Shown: piece by piece, positions 22,601-32,866 of the stretch | How the letters are laid out: each line of letters opens with the position of its first letter | How positions within the stretch are numbered: position 1 is the stretch's first letter | From: Selaginella moellendorffii | Taxonomy: Eukaryota > Streptophyta > Lycopodiopsida > Selaginellales > Selaginellaceae | DNA length: 64,000 bases | NCBI RefSeq assembly: GCF_000143415.4 | Contig: NW_003314274.1 | Span: 716,104 to 780,103, forward strand | Direction: 5' to 3' | The notes under the pieces: model-generated | What the model was told of the DNA's origin: nothing | What the model saw: only the letters and a program-made list of their open reading frames with translations | Databases searched by the model: none | Program-made: the position numbers and the translations under genes

Positions 22601-23461
22601 CCACGGAGGTGACGCTCCTTCCTGTAAATCAATGGGACAATCATAAGGCCGATGAACAGGCAGTACACTAGCTTTTTTCTTGTCAAACACATCCCCAAAA
22701 TCATGATACTTCTCAGGAAGACTGACAGGAGAAACATGCAAAGCAAAAAGAAAAAGAGGTTCTTCATGAAGGAGTTCTTTCATAGTGATTGTGGAGATAG
22801 GAGGAGGAGTACGACTAAATGGAATGATGAGACGAGGATACTGTCCAGTGTAATATGGAAGAGAGAAAAAAGAAGAGGATGAAAACTGCGTAGAGTCAGG
22901 AACAGAACCCCGACTTGAGTTTAGGGAACTTTTCCTGATTCGGACTCGATGAACACCAGGGGAAGCCGTGGGAGATGGTGATGTGGGAGAGATGAGCTGT
23001 AAGTCCTTCCAACAAATCTGAGGCTGATGTAGTTGGAACCAAGGAAGACCAAGCACCACAGAGGAAGACTTGCTGTTGATGATGTTGAAGGCGATATCGG
23101 TGATGGTGGACCCGATGTGTACTCGAACGGGCAACGTTTCCCTAAGTCCAGAAGATGGAGACACAAAATGCCCGCCGATGCCTTCAACCCTCAGATCCCG
23201 TATGGTAGGAGAAAGAGGAACGTGATGTCGGGCAGCAAAGTCCGTGTCCATGAAGCAGGAAGTTGCACCCGAGTCCAGTAGCGCCAAAGCCTTGAGTCCT
23301 GATTGTCCGGTGAAAGAAAGGAGACATGGGACGCGGAAGTTGCGGGAATTGGTGGTGGCTTTGATGAAAGGTGGTGAGGAGCTTGATAAGGAAGAAAAGT
23401 GATTTTTATTTGGGGAGTCCAAACAGACAGCTCCTACTCTGTTTGGACAGGGTCGTTTCCC
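19691..23461 (-). CDS. pol: Chromovirus pol polyprotein (PR-RT-RH-IN-chromodomain)
   Basis: One uninterrupted frame of about 1,250 codons downstream of the frameshift site; it has no start of its own and is probably made as a gag-pol fusion. Order: protease with LALLDSGATSCF; reverse transcriptase with VIDYQGLNKVT and the YLDD active site in MVIVYLDDILIYSK; RNase H (FFIEADASDFAIGAVLSQ); integrase with an HHCC finger (CHDSPTAGHF...CDTCARHK) and a D,D-35-E core (SMDFLSDLP, VVSDRGPQFIS, QSERTIQTLEQ); a GPF motif (KRLGPFPITAI); and a C-terminal chromodomain (YEVQDILDSK, LVDWKGYGPEERTWEP). In known chromoviruses the chromodomain guides insertion into heterochromatin. All catalytic residues I can check are present. 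Confidence 0.95.
23417..23461 (-). promoter_or_regulatory. Programmed -1 ribosomal frameshift signal
   Basis: On the minus strand the heptamer G GGA AAC sits in the gag frame (23461-23455), 8 codons before the gag stop. It is followed by a 6-nt spacer and a perfect 10-bp stem (GTCCAAACAG with CTGTTTGGAC) around a 12-nt loop. The pol frame is exactly -1 relative to gag and opens through the site. This has the X XXY YYZ form, spacing and stem of known -1 sites. Confidence 0.85.
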
Positions 23462-24405
23462 GACTGCAACAGTGGTGGACTTTGAGGCAGAGTGAACTCG
23501 AGCAATCGGGGAGGCTTCCTGGGACACACAGCTGCTTTGTGATTAGGATCAGCACAGTAGAGGCAAAGATTATGAGATATTCGACGTTGCCTCTCAGCAG
23601 GACTCAACTTCCCTCTAATGAGTCGGGGAGTACCAGAAATATCCATCGGGACCGGAGCAGTAGGTTCAGGACTATGCCCCGAAGACTCAAGCTGGGATTC
23701 CTGAGTCTGGGACGGAAAAACAGCGGCGCGGCGACTTTCCTGACGACGTTCAAAGAGACGATTGTCACATCGAACAGCTTTGTTGATGGCGTCCGACAGG
23801 TCCTTGGGATCCTCCATGGTGAGCAACAAATCCTTGACACCGTTGTTGAGGCTGAAACGAAATTGGTCAATCAGGGCCCGCTCATCCCACTGAGTGTCCA
23901 AGGCAAGGAGTTGGAACTCTGCAGCGTAGATCGAGGCAGGACGAGACCCCTGAGAGAGACGTCTCATCTTTGTGGTAGCAGCCCGAACCCGATCCGTCTC
24001 GCCAAAACATGCTTCGAGCTTCTCTTTGAACAATTGAAGATCCATCAGCTCCGGAACCACGACCCCTTTCATGCTCTTCTCCAGAAGAGGAGAAAACCAT
24101 GACAAAGCTGCACCCTCGAGCAACGTCCCAATCGCGCCGATTTGAGACTCGGGAGTGGGGTACCGCCGATGTTGAAGTGCAAAGATCAGCTCCATTTGAT
24201 TCAAAAGTCCACGAAGCTCCGAACGCTTGCCTGAAAATTTCGCCGGGAAACTCACCTTCGGTTCAGGAACTTTGCTGGATCCTTGAGCCGAAAGTGAAGC
24301 AAGCTCCTGCTGCATGCGAAGAAGGGTCGCCTTCAGCTCGGTATTCTCAGACTGGATTTTTGCAAGGACTTCGGCAAAGAAATCAGGATGGCTTGGAGAC
24401 TCCAT
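23434..24405 (-). CDS. gag: Chromovirus gag
   Basis: 323 aa, ATG at 24405 (the in-frame TTG at 24411 is not used). Ty3/gypsy capsid region with phrases PAKFSGKRSELRGLLNQM, AALSWFSPLLEK and MRRLSQGSRPASIYAAEFQ. One CCHC zinc knuckle CLYCADPNHKAAVC lies near the C-terminus and should bind the RNA genome. Overlaps pol by about 94 nt in the -1 frame and ends 21 nt past the slippery site. No disruption. Confidence 0.92.
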   Translation of the reverse strand: MESPSHPDFFAEVLAKIQSENTELKATLLRMQQELASLSAQGSSKVPEPKVSFPAKFSGKRSELRGLLNQMELIFALQHRRYPTPESQIGAIGTLLEGAALSWFSPLLEKSMKGVVVPELMDLQLFKEKLEACFGETDRVRAATTKMRRLSQGSRPASIYAAEFQLLALDTQWDERALIDQFRFSLNNGVKDLLLTMEDPKDLSDAINKAVRCDNRLFERRQESRRAAVFPSQTQESQLESSGHSPEPTAPVPMDISGTPRLIRGKLSPAERQRRISHNLCLYCADPNHKAAVCPRKPPRLLEFTLPQSPPLLQSGNDPVQTE

Positions 24406-24487
24406 TGGCAAGAAGAAAGAAAAGAAAGGGGGGAAAAGACAAAGGCAATCAAATAATCAAAACAAGCTAAAAGAAAAGCAAAAAACT

Positions 24488-24502
24488 CAATCTGAATCAA
24501 AC
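24488..24502 (-). other. Chromovirus primer-binding site, possibly self-complementary
   Basis: The sense strand directly after the 5' LTR reads GTTTGATTCAGATTG. It lacks the iMet match TGGTATCAGAG found in the other elements here. Its 13-mer TTGATTCAGATTG is the exact complement of sense CAATCTGAATCAA in this element's own LTR (24605-24593), at the predicted RNA 5' end. Confidence 0.6.
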
Positions 24503-24897
24503 TGTCAAGACCCCCAACAAGATCAAGACTGGAAAATGCTAAAGACAAAGAGAAAAAGCTAGTGAAAACAAAGAAGAAGCCTTAGACTGGTGTTGATTCA
24601 GATTGTGGAGAAATGGAACAAGGCTAACCTATATATACTATAGGTTGATGAAGCTCCACCACTCTTGGATCGAGGACAGCCTAAATACAGCTGAGGTCGA
24701 GGAGGCGCCACATCATCCATCCCAGGACATGTTGGGCTCGAGACTCAGGAATCGGGAAGTGTCTCGAGAAGTCAGGAATAGGGAAGTGTCTCGAGAGTCA
24801 GGAAATAGAGAAGTGTCTCGAGAGTCAGGAATGTGGTCTGCAGGTCAGGAATCCGGCGAGAGTCAGGAATGTGGCAAGAATTGGGGGATTCCTGACA
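24503..24897 (-). repeat. Chromovirus 5' LTR with core promoter
   Basis: 395 bp. A TATA box (sense TATATATA, 24637-24630) lies about 32 nt upstream of sense CAATCTGAATCAA (24605-24593). Transcripts are thus expected to begin at or next to that sequence. Confidence 0.9.
24593..24637 (-). promoter_or_regulatory. Predicted TATA box and transcription start of the chromovirus
   Basis: TATATATA at 24637-24630 on the sense strand, with the likely start at 24607-24604 given the usual plant distance of about 30-35 nt. The same arrangement is kept in the 3' LTR around 19380-19425. Confidence 0.6.
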
Positions 24898-24902
24898 AGT
24901 GT

Positions 24903-26912
24903 AACGGCCACTTTTCTATACCAACTCTAGACTCTATCCAACTTAATTGCCTTAGCCTCAAAAGTCAGCATCCCTTTCGGGCTGCATTCAATAAACCAAA
25001 AAGCATTTAAACCTACTAAGATTTAAGCCAACCGAAGTCAACTCCAACCCCTTCACTAGTTTGTACTGGCTTTCGAAAAATGGAATGGTTTTCGGACAAA
25101 ATGATCAATAGATCAGCCATTGGAAAAGTCTAAGAAAATTTGTGGAAAATTTCCATCCTAGAGAAAGAATGACTCTCAGTCTAGGATTGCAAACTTTCAA
25201 GACTCAACCAACTTCCTCCTACCAACAACTTCACATAGGTTCACCTCAACACAAATTCTCATGATCCAAGAATACGTCTAAGCATCGAACATCTTTGCCC
25301 ATCTAATCGATATCCAACATCGACACCCGTAAAGTGCAAAATGAACATCCAAAGCTTGATCACGAAGACCACATCTTCGGATATCCATATTGCACTAACG
25401 CTCTTCTTCAATCACCTTCAAGATCCAATGTGAAGCCAAAACACTAACAAGAAAAAATGACATGGAAAAATCAAGGTCCAAGGAAAATTCCTCATCACTT
25501 GAAATAACAATGCCACTTCCACTAACACAAGTGCTAGCAATGTTAATGCCTCAACTACACATCTTCTCCATCCAACAATCTACTCCAAGTGCTAACGGAT
25601 CAACCGATAAGCTATAGCAAATGAATGCTACAACCCTTTTCCAACACCTAATGGGCAAACTCAAGGAAACAAGGTACCAACTTAAGCTTAGCATAATGGA
25701 CCACTATAGAGAATCCAGTCAAAGCTACTACAATGCTACTTCGTGCAAGTAGACTAGCTTCTCCATCAACCACTTTGGGGTTGATCATCATTTACCCAAG
25801 CAACTTCGTAAACACATTACTCTTTATCACATGGATATGATATAAGCATCACAATGACTTGATCATCAATTGAGTAACACAATGAGCAATGCCTATGTCA
25901 TTACTTCAAACGTTTATGTGAATATCAAATGCCAACTCGATTCGACAAAATGCAACATAAATGCCACACTCCACCAATAGAGGTTTACGACACCCAACAC
26001 CACTAACTTTTGTTCACAACACGGACAAGCTCATGCCACTCTCTTTCCGACCAAACTCAACACTAATCCAACACCAAGCTACTCAAGGAGCAATAGCAAG
26101 GTTCCCCGGAAAAGAATTGAGCATTGCAACCCAAGTCTTCCAATAGTGAGTCTAGACAAAAATGGTTTAGTGTTTCACCACTACCCATCCCATAACTCAC
26201 CACTTGTAAGACCATCACTTCCAACATGCATCAAGGTAGGGACTCTTGATTGCATAATGTGAACACAAGCAATGAGTTAACACCTCGTTGCAAATCATCT
26301 CTCCAAGAAGAGAAAATGATTTACGTATTTGATCCTTTGTCCCCAATGAGTCTCTTTCCGGCCTCATCTTTGACCAAACCTCAAACTTGCTTTCGCACTG
26401 CCTTCAGTTCAATCGAAGAAAAGTTTATAAGAGATCACGGCAATAATTACATGAACCAATAGACTATTCCCTACAGTCTTGATTGATCCACTTATAATCA
26501 TGCCTAGGAAGGATCTACTAGTGCCATGCTAAACAGCTACGAACCAGCCTATTTGCCACTCATAGCAAACCCAGGGAGGTTTGCTTTCACCCATGGTACA
26601 TGGAACAACTCATGGATCCACCGATAGGTTAACATTAATCCTGCCAACTCAAAGTGTAACCTCGAGTTGCTAATGCGCCTCACTCACGAGCCCAAGCGCA
26701 AACTCGTGTAACAGAACAACTTAGTCCACCCTATGAGCCCAAGAGCAAGCTCACATATTATAGAACACAGAGGTAACCAAAACCTATCCCAAGGAACCAA
26801 TGCGAAGTCTTTGCACCAAAACGTGTACCCACTCGGATCATCGTTTTCATCTCTGCGTATGCAACGAGACTAGTTGCCCAATCTCATTGGATAGTTCTCG
26901 CCGAGACTCATT
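24903..26912 (-). other. LARD-1 internal region, 5' half (non-coding)
   Basis: No ORF with a recognisable domain on either strand. A decayed homologous fragment of the part near 25910-26000 lies at 62.28-62.39 kb, and an inverted one of 26450-26700 at 29.52-29.75 kb, so the family has other copies. Confidence 0.65.
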
Positions 26913-26923
26913 CTCTGATACCA
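26913..26923 (-). other. LARD-1 primer-binding site (iMet type)
   Basis: Sense TGGTATCAGAG two bases after the LTR end; this matches the 3' end of plant initiator-Met tRNA as used by many plant LTR elements. Confidence 0.85.
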
Positions 26924-26925
26924 AA

Positions 26926-28059
26926 TGTGGCGCACGTGGTTTTGACCCTTTATCCTATGGTGATTTACCATAGGATAACACCACGAAGCGGAACCTAAAC
27001 CCTCTTTGTGCCACGTGACAGATGCCACGTGTCACATGCCACGTGTCCATAGGAACCCGAGGTTCAAGGCCTCGGGCCACTGAACGAAGGAACAGTGCCA
27101 AACTCCCAAGCGTGACGCCAAGGAGTGATGGAACCGGACCACAGAGCAACTACCGAGCATATAGCCCAAGGAGCGAAGGGACAGGAGCCCAGAGCGACTT
27201 GGAACAGTCCTGGAGCAACCAGCATACCAATGCCAGGACCAGCACGCAAAACGGAGCCAAACGGAGTCTGGCGCTATTTCGGCATACCGGTGGCCTAACG
27301 TGAGGATATGGGTACTCCACCAGCTAGCATGGAATGGAACTTGGGCTTAGACCCAAGCCGGACGCAGAACAAGGACAGGCACGCAAGTGGGAGCTAGACT
27401 ATGCCTCAGGTTGGTCGGCCATGCCCGACCTACCCACTATCCCTACTATACATTTGGAACCCCCCATAGCCCCCCCCCCCTTGAGGAACACACGCTTTGG
27501 GCTTTCACCCCAAGCCTCCCTTAGTATCAGGAGTTAGTCTCTAGGACAAGCTCGAAACTTACTAAATATGGAATGTCCTTAGATTGCGAAATTGGACACG
27601 GGACGAACACCATTGTGTTCAGGCCGATCTCTACATTCCGTAGATGTGCCAAATGAGCAAATCTGGACACTTTCCATAAATAGCATTTGGGACCGAAATG
27701 AGACTAACACAAAGGGCATGATAGCGAGGGTGTTTGGCAGACACGGTAAGCTATCATGTAGCGATATTGAGGGACCAATCTCAATACGCGAGGGTTCTTG
27801 TCAAGCCAGTGCAAGACAGAGCAAAAGAGAACTAACAAGCCGGGCTGAGTATGCTCAGCTAAATAGACACTTAGGAATTCCTTCCTTATGCTCATCCGGC
27901 CAAGTACAGATGCAAAGTCCAGTTTACTAACACTTGAACAAGAGGGACTAATAAAGGGTCCAGCAATACCGACCTCCTGCCATCGTGGCAGTAAGGTAAG
28001 AGTGTCCGTAAGGACTGGCCGACAGGTAACTTTCGATACCTGAAGTCACATTCGCGACA
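26926..28059 (-). repeat. LARD-1 5' LTR
   Basis: 1134 bp, near-identical to 15174-16320; followed by target duplication copy CGAAT at 28060-28064. Confidence 0.9.
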
Positions 28060-28931
28060 CGAATGAAAATATAAAACACTATAAATTTTATTTGTGTTAA
28101 TATTTCTTGGCCTCATATTTGATCCATGCAAAGAAAAAAAATTAAAATCTGAAGCTGAAGTAAAAAGAAATTTATATTTACTAATATCAAACTATGCGCA
28201 AATGACATAATGTAATTGGTATTAAAAACACATCCATACCATGTGTGGCAATAAACTCAAATGTAGTATGTTGTCCCTTTCTGATATGATTGCCATTTGA
28301 ATTTATAACTAGAAAAAATACTATAAGAATTAATATTTGAGAAAGAAAAAATAAAAAATTTATGGATAACTTTTCTCACAATTTATTCTTACTTTAAAGA
28401 CTTGTGCATGCTTGCCTCTTATAGATACTTAGATTCCCTCATTAGGTTGTGCTAGAATGCTCTTTTTTATTAAATTTTAATTGCTAAACACACAATTTGT
28501 AACTATAAAGTTTGATGAAATCATGTTTTTTTTCTATAATAATGAAAGTGAAAAAGAAGACATACCAAAGTTTGACCACCCAACTTCCCCCTTTACAAGT
28601 GTTTGTAAGCACTTGCTTATATTTTCTTGGACTTGAACTTGCTTACATAATATGATATTTGAAAATTAAAAAGTATCATAGTTCTAGAATTATTAAAATG
28701 CTAAATTATCTTTCAACATAAAAGTCATTAATGAATTTCATAACTCAGAAAATAATATAACATTGAAACCATACCTTTAAATGTCACTTCACAATTTTAG
28801 CTTTACTTATATATAGCCCAGTGGTGGTCTAAATTATTAATTTAACATATTTTTATATTCAAATAAAATTTATTTTATTTAGTGGTTTTTGAATTTAACA
28901 CTATTTCCTCTTTCCTTATAAAGGGTAAAAT

Positions 28932-29525
28932 GTTTATTTTAGAATATTCAATGGTAATATAACACACTATATAAATTATATATTTGTGTGTGTGAATCAA
29001 TAATTATTTAAAGTTTATAATATATGATTTTTATAAAAGTTTGTTGAAGAAAAGGAAAAAATATTGTTATATACTTGCCACATCGATAATCCTTTGAGAT
29101 ATAATATTTATATGAGTTTATGCCTAGGATTATGATTTTTATTTTAGAATATTAATATCACACACAATATAACTATATACTTGTGTGTGTACATCAATAA
29201 TCATTAAAAATTTGTTCTATATAACTTTTATAAAAGTTTATAACAAAATGAAAAGAAAAATAAATCGCTATACACTTGCTATAGTAATTATCATTTAAGA
29301 TATATCATTTGTACAAGTTTACGCTTAGGCTTGTGAGTTTTATTTTAGAATATTCAATGCTAATATCACAAACTATATAGACTATATAATTATGTATGTG
29401 CATCAATAATCATTAAAAATTTATTTTATATGACTTTTATAAAAGTTTATAATAAAGAAAAGAAAAATACCTTCTATATCAATAATCATTTGAAATGTAA
29501 GAGTTTATGCTAAGCTTATGAATGA
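28932..29525. repeat. Tandem repeat, three units of about 200 bp
   Basis: Units begin near 28934, 29138 and 29339 with TTTATTTTAGAATATT. Each contains a GTGTGTGTGAATCAATAATCAT-like middle, an AAGTTTATAA segment and a CACTTGCCA/TAGT end. A partial fourth unit is at about 29800-29895, after a foreign insert. Confidence 0.7.
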
Positions 29526-29745
29526 GGTATATCAGCAAGTTGAAGTTAAATTTGAGTTGGTAGGATTAATGTTTGCCTATCAGTGGTTACTATGAGTTCT
29601 ATATTCCGTAGGTAAAAGTGAACCTTCCTTACAGTTGCTAATGCTTCTTTGTACTTATTTAGCACAATTACTAATGGATCCTTTCTAGTTATGATTATAA
29701 GTGGATCAATCAAGATTATAGAGATTAGTCTATTAGTTTAAGTAG
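29520..29745 (+). repeat. Inverted fragment of the LARD-1 internal region
   Basis: Its reverse complement matches 26450-26700 (for example CTTGATTGATCCACTTATAA and AACATTAATCCT.CCAACTCAAA), with many C/T and G/A differences. It interrupts the tandem repeat. Confidence 0.6.
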
Positions 29746-30011
29746 TCAATGCCGTGTTATTATAAACTTTTTTTAGATTGGACTAAAGGTAGCGTGTGCA
29801 TCAATAATCATTTAAAATTTATATTATATAAATTTTATAAAATGTTTTTAAAAAAATGAAAAAAATATATCATTATATACCTGCCACATTGATAATCTCC
29901 CATACATATGAAAATATTAGGAAACACTGGGAAAATATTTTGTGAATTTTAATTTTAAAAAACATTATTTTGTAGTTACATAATATAGTAAGAAAATTAA
30001 ATAATTAGAGA

Positions 30012-30161
30012 TGTGAGGTCCAAGTGTATGGCTACGATACCGTATCATAATATTAGCATAATGGGATTTTGGTAGCCATCAGATTGGTTTCAATCCAAAC
30101 CCCTCGCTTCTATATATAAGTTAAAGTTTTTGGGCTAATTGATATGCATATTTTCTATATT
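30012..30161 (+). repeat. Element H left LTR
   Basis: About 150 bp. Alignable with 54732-54881 from TGTGAGGTCC to TTTTCTATATT; the outer end is uncertain because neither copy shows a clear CA terminus. Confidence 0.65.
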
Positions 30162-30399
30162 TTGTCCTTGAGGAGTGCTTGGATTTGAGATTTTGGTTTA
30201 AATTTAGCTTTTATATTATTTAAATTTACTTTTTTCCATTTCCTTTTTTTTTTATTTTTTCTTTTCAAGATTTTGGTTTAGATCTAGCTTTTGCATTGTT
30301 TAGATTTCTTTTTCCTTTTAACATTTTTTTCATTTATCTTCTTTTGCTCTTTCCTTTTCCTTCATCTTCATAGCAGGACAGCAATCTCCTCCTCCTTTG

Positions 30400-31236
30400 A
30401 CTCTGGAGTAGCAGTTGGTGCAATTGTTTGATGCTATGTAGTTACAATTGAATAATCGAACTCAGTTGATAGCGGCATTCATGGCATATTGTACAGCTCT
30501 TCCTGCTCTTGGTGCCAATCTTTGTGTTCGGCTAAAGTTCTTTTGTGGGAATCCTGGGGATGATGTGTATTATTGGTTTAATCACTTCACGGTGATTGCC
30601 ACATATCATTTTTGGGATGATGCTTGATGTTTGCGTGAATTTCCCACGTGTCTCCAAGGGATGATGTTGTAGTGGTACAATGGTTTGAGCGCAGCCACTC
30701 ATAGGAATTAGAATGTTCTTCCAGATGTCTTTAAATGCACATTCGGACATGCTAACGATTGTGATAATGCCTTCTAACAATTGCATCATCTTCATTAAGG
30801 GCCATCTGAGTTGGTGATGCAATTTGGCATTTGTTTCTAAAGCCTTTTGCTTTGTGCAGAGCCAAATATATCGGAGCGGATCAAGCTAGGAATGTTGTGG
30901 CCAACATTTCGTCAAAATCATGTCGGACTTGTGCATACACTTGCTCCAGCCACTCTTGACAATACTCTTCACTTGGCACAACATTATAAAACATTGCCTC
31001 TTTCATTTCTCATTGCACATCCTTTAGCTCCACTTCCTATGGGCAATGGTTTTGTTCCAATGGAGGTTGATGTTCCTACTACTCGAGTCCAAGGTCAAGG
31101 GTGAGGACGTGGTTGTGGCCGTGATATTTGCTGCTGAGCATGTGATAAAGTTAGTCATACTTATCAGTGTTGTCGGCATTTTCCAGATTGATGGCATCTA
31201 TTTCCTGGGTGGAGACCTTAGCGTCAACAACATCAT
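30400..31236 (+). pseudogene. Element H gag remnant
   Basis: Frames broken by stops still read like a gypsy capsid: RLKFFCGNPGDDVYYWFNHF, then LREFPTCLQG and WYNGL. It runs into the N gap at 31237. Confidence 0.55.
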
Positions 31237-31336
31237 NNNNNNNNNNNNNNNNNNNNNNNNNNNNNNNNNNNNNNNNNNNNNNNNNNNNNNNNNNNNNNNN
31301 NNNNNNNNNNNNNNNNNNNNNNNNNNNNNNNNNNNN
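31237..31336. other. Assembly gap, 100 N
   Basis: Exactly 100 N inside element H; the real length is unknown. Confidence 1.
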
Positions 31337-32100
31337 CAAGAGATTTCCTATTGTTCTCTTTGTTTTGGTTGATATAAGTTTGAGTTTATTTTCTATTGCT
31401 CGGCTTGTTGCCACGCGTTGCCATCTACACTTGTATTGTGCAACAGTGCCAGTTTTCATTTTTTATGGCAATGGCTATACACATGCATGTGCACGGGATG
31501 AGGTAGGCCTAGTTGTGCATGTGGGTGATCTCGAGTTTGGGTTGTAGTCATTGCAGGTGGTCTTGAGTCAAGTTTTTAACCTCATTCTTAATATGGATTA
31601 GTTGCAATGCAATCATGCCAAGTGTGATTTTGAGTTTTCTCCCCTTTATCTCACTTTTGTACCTCTTTGTCCCTCTATTTCCATTACTTTTGTCTTGCCA
31701 CTACTTCCTCTTATGTGTAAGCTTCTGAGTTTGGACTTCTTGGGAGGTCACCCAACCCAGTACTATTCAAACCCAAAGACATTTAATCCCAAATATCCTA
31801 AGACCCTTAACCAATTGAAAAAAGGGGGTGCACTCTTGTTCATGGGCCCTTTCTCTTTATATTTGAACCCTATGGATCGTCTCTCAAATTGTTCTCTTTG
31901 GTTGCTTACATTATGTTTCCGTCTTATTCCACTTTTCTCTTTTCAGAGCCTTCCGATGATCCTTATGTTGCAGCGGTTGATCGGCTCATGAAGGAGTATG
32001 CTGATCTATTGAATTTGACCTATCATCTAGGGCCAAGATTGCCACACGTCATCTGATTCCAACTGGGGATGCTTGTCCAATCAAGGTTTTTGTTTGTCAA
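31337..32100 (+). pseudogene. Element H region between gag and RT, decayed
   Basis: By position this would be the gag end and protease. I see no intact zinc knuckle or DSG/DTG motif, only short frames such as 31602-31991. Confidence 0.35.
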
Positions 32101-32866
32101 AGAGATCAAGATTTTACATACAAATGTCAAAGAAATGTTGGAAAAGGGTGTTTTTTGAAAGTCATGAAGTCCTTGGGCATGTAAACCTCATCTTGTGATG
32201 AAGCTTGATGGGAGTATTCATTTCTACATTGACTATCATTCGTTAAACAAAATGATGATCCTGAATGTGTATCCTCTTCCTCACACTATTGATCTCTTAG
32301 ATTGTCTGGGGAGAAGTTGTTAGTTCACCAAGTTAGATCTTCCTTTTAGGTATTGGCAAGTACCAATGGCCAAAGAAGATATTTATAAAACTACTTTTTG
32401 TACACTGTTTAGTTTTTACAAGTTCTTGGTGATGCCGTTTGGTTTGAACAATGCTCCAATAACTTTCTAGTGGATGATAGACAAGATTCTTTGTGATATA
32501 TTAGAGGTGATTGTTAACATCATTGATGATGTCTTGATCCACTCGGAGGGATGTAGGAGGAACACGTCTATGATGTTTGTAAAGTGTTGGATCAACTACA
32601 GGATGTTAGTTTAAAACTAAAGCAATCGAAGTGCATTTTTGGGTCCAAAGACATGACTTATCTTGGGTACTGTATTTCTCGTGAGGATTTGCAAGTTGAT
32701 CCTAATAAACTTGTGGCTATTTTATGTGAATGATGTGCAATGCTTTTTGGGCAAAGTGCAGTATTTCGGTTTTTTTTGTGGATCATCTTTCTGATCGCAT
32801 TGCACTATTGCAAGCATTGTTGAAGTCATCAACATCATTTTTCATCTAGTCTCTGAATTGTGTGGC
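32101..32866 (+). pseudogene. Element H reverse transcriptase remnant
   Basis: Stop- and shift-ridden [50 protein letters not shown] and IIDDVLIHSEG correspond to gypsy RT blocks in order. The active site reads I-I-D-D in place of Y-x-D-D. Cut at 32866 by element G. Confidence 0.8.

Larger units (their letters stand above)
19290..24897 (-). mobile_element. Intact chromodomain Ty3/gypsy retrotransposon (chromovirus)
   Basis: 5608-bp element nested in LARD-1. LTRs at 19290-19676 and 24503-24897 start TGTCA and end TGACA, with the target duplication AGTGT at 19285-19289 and 24898-24902. The LTRs differ only by a few small indels, with no clear substitution, so insertion is recent. On the minus strand it has gag, a -1 frameshift signal, and a pol with protease, RT, RNase H, integrase and a C-terminal chromodomain, none interrupted. 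The chromodomain places it among chromoviruses; clade assignment (Tcn1-like or other) would need a tree. Confidence 0.95.
15174..28059 (-). mobile_element. LARD-1: non-autonomous LTR retrotransposon with nested chromovirus
   Basis: Two direct LTRs (15174-16320 and 26926-28059) begin TG and end CA and are flanked by the same 5-bp target duplication CGAAT (15169-15173 and 28060-28064). The iMet-type primer site TGGTATCAGAG lies just inside the right LTR on the minus strand and a purine tract just inside the left LTR, so the element reads right to left. Without the nested insertion it is about 7.3 kb. Its internal sequence (16321-19284 and 24898-26925) shows no gag or pol domain on either strand, so it depends on another element. 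By eye the LTRs differ at about 16 positions, nearly all transitions, plus one 13-bp indel. Confidence 0.9.
28065..30011. other. AT-rich spacer with repeats, no gene
   Basis: Very AT-rich sequence between LARD-1 and the old gypsy relic H. Holds a tandem repeat (28932-29525) and an inverted LARD-1 fragment (29520-29745). No coding potential. Confidence 0.5.

Noticed and set aside
15174-28059. Reading the two 1.14-kb repeats as a segmental gene duplication
   Set aside because: TG/CA ends, 5-bp target copies, primer site and purine tract show that they are LTRs.
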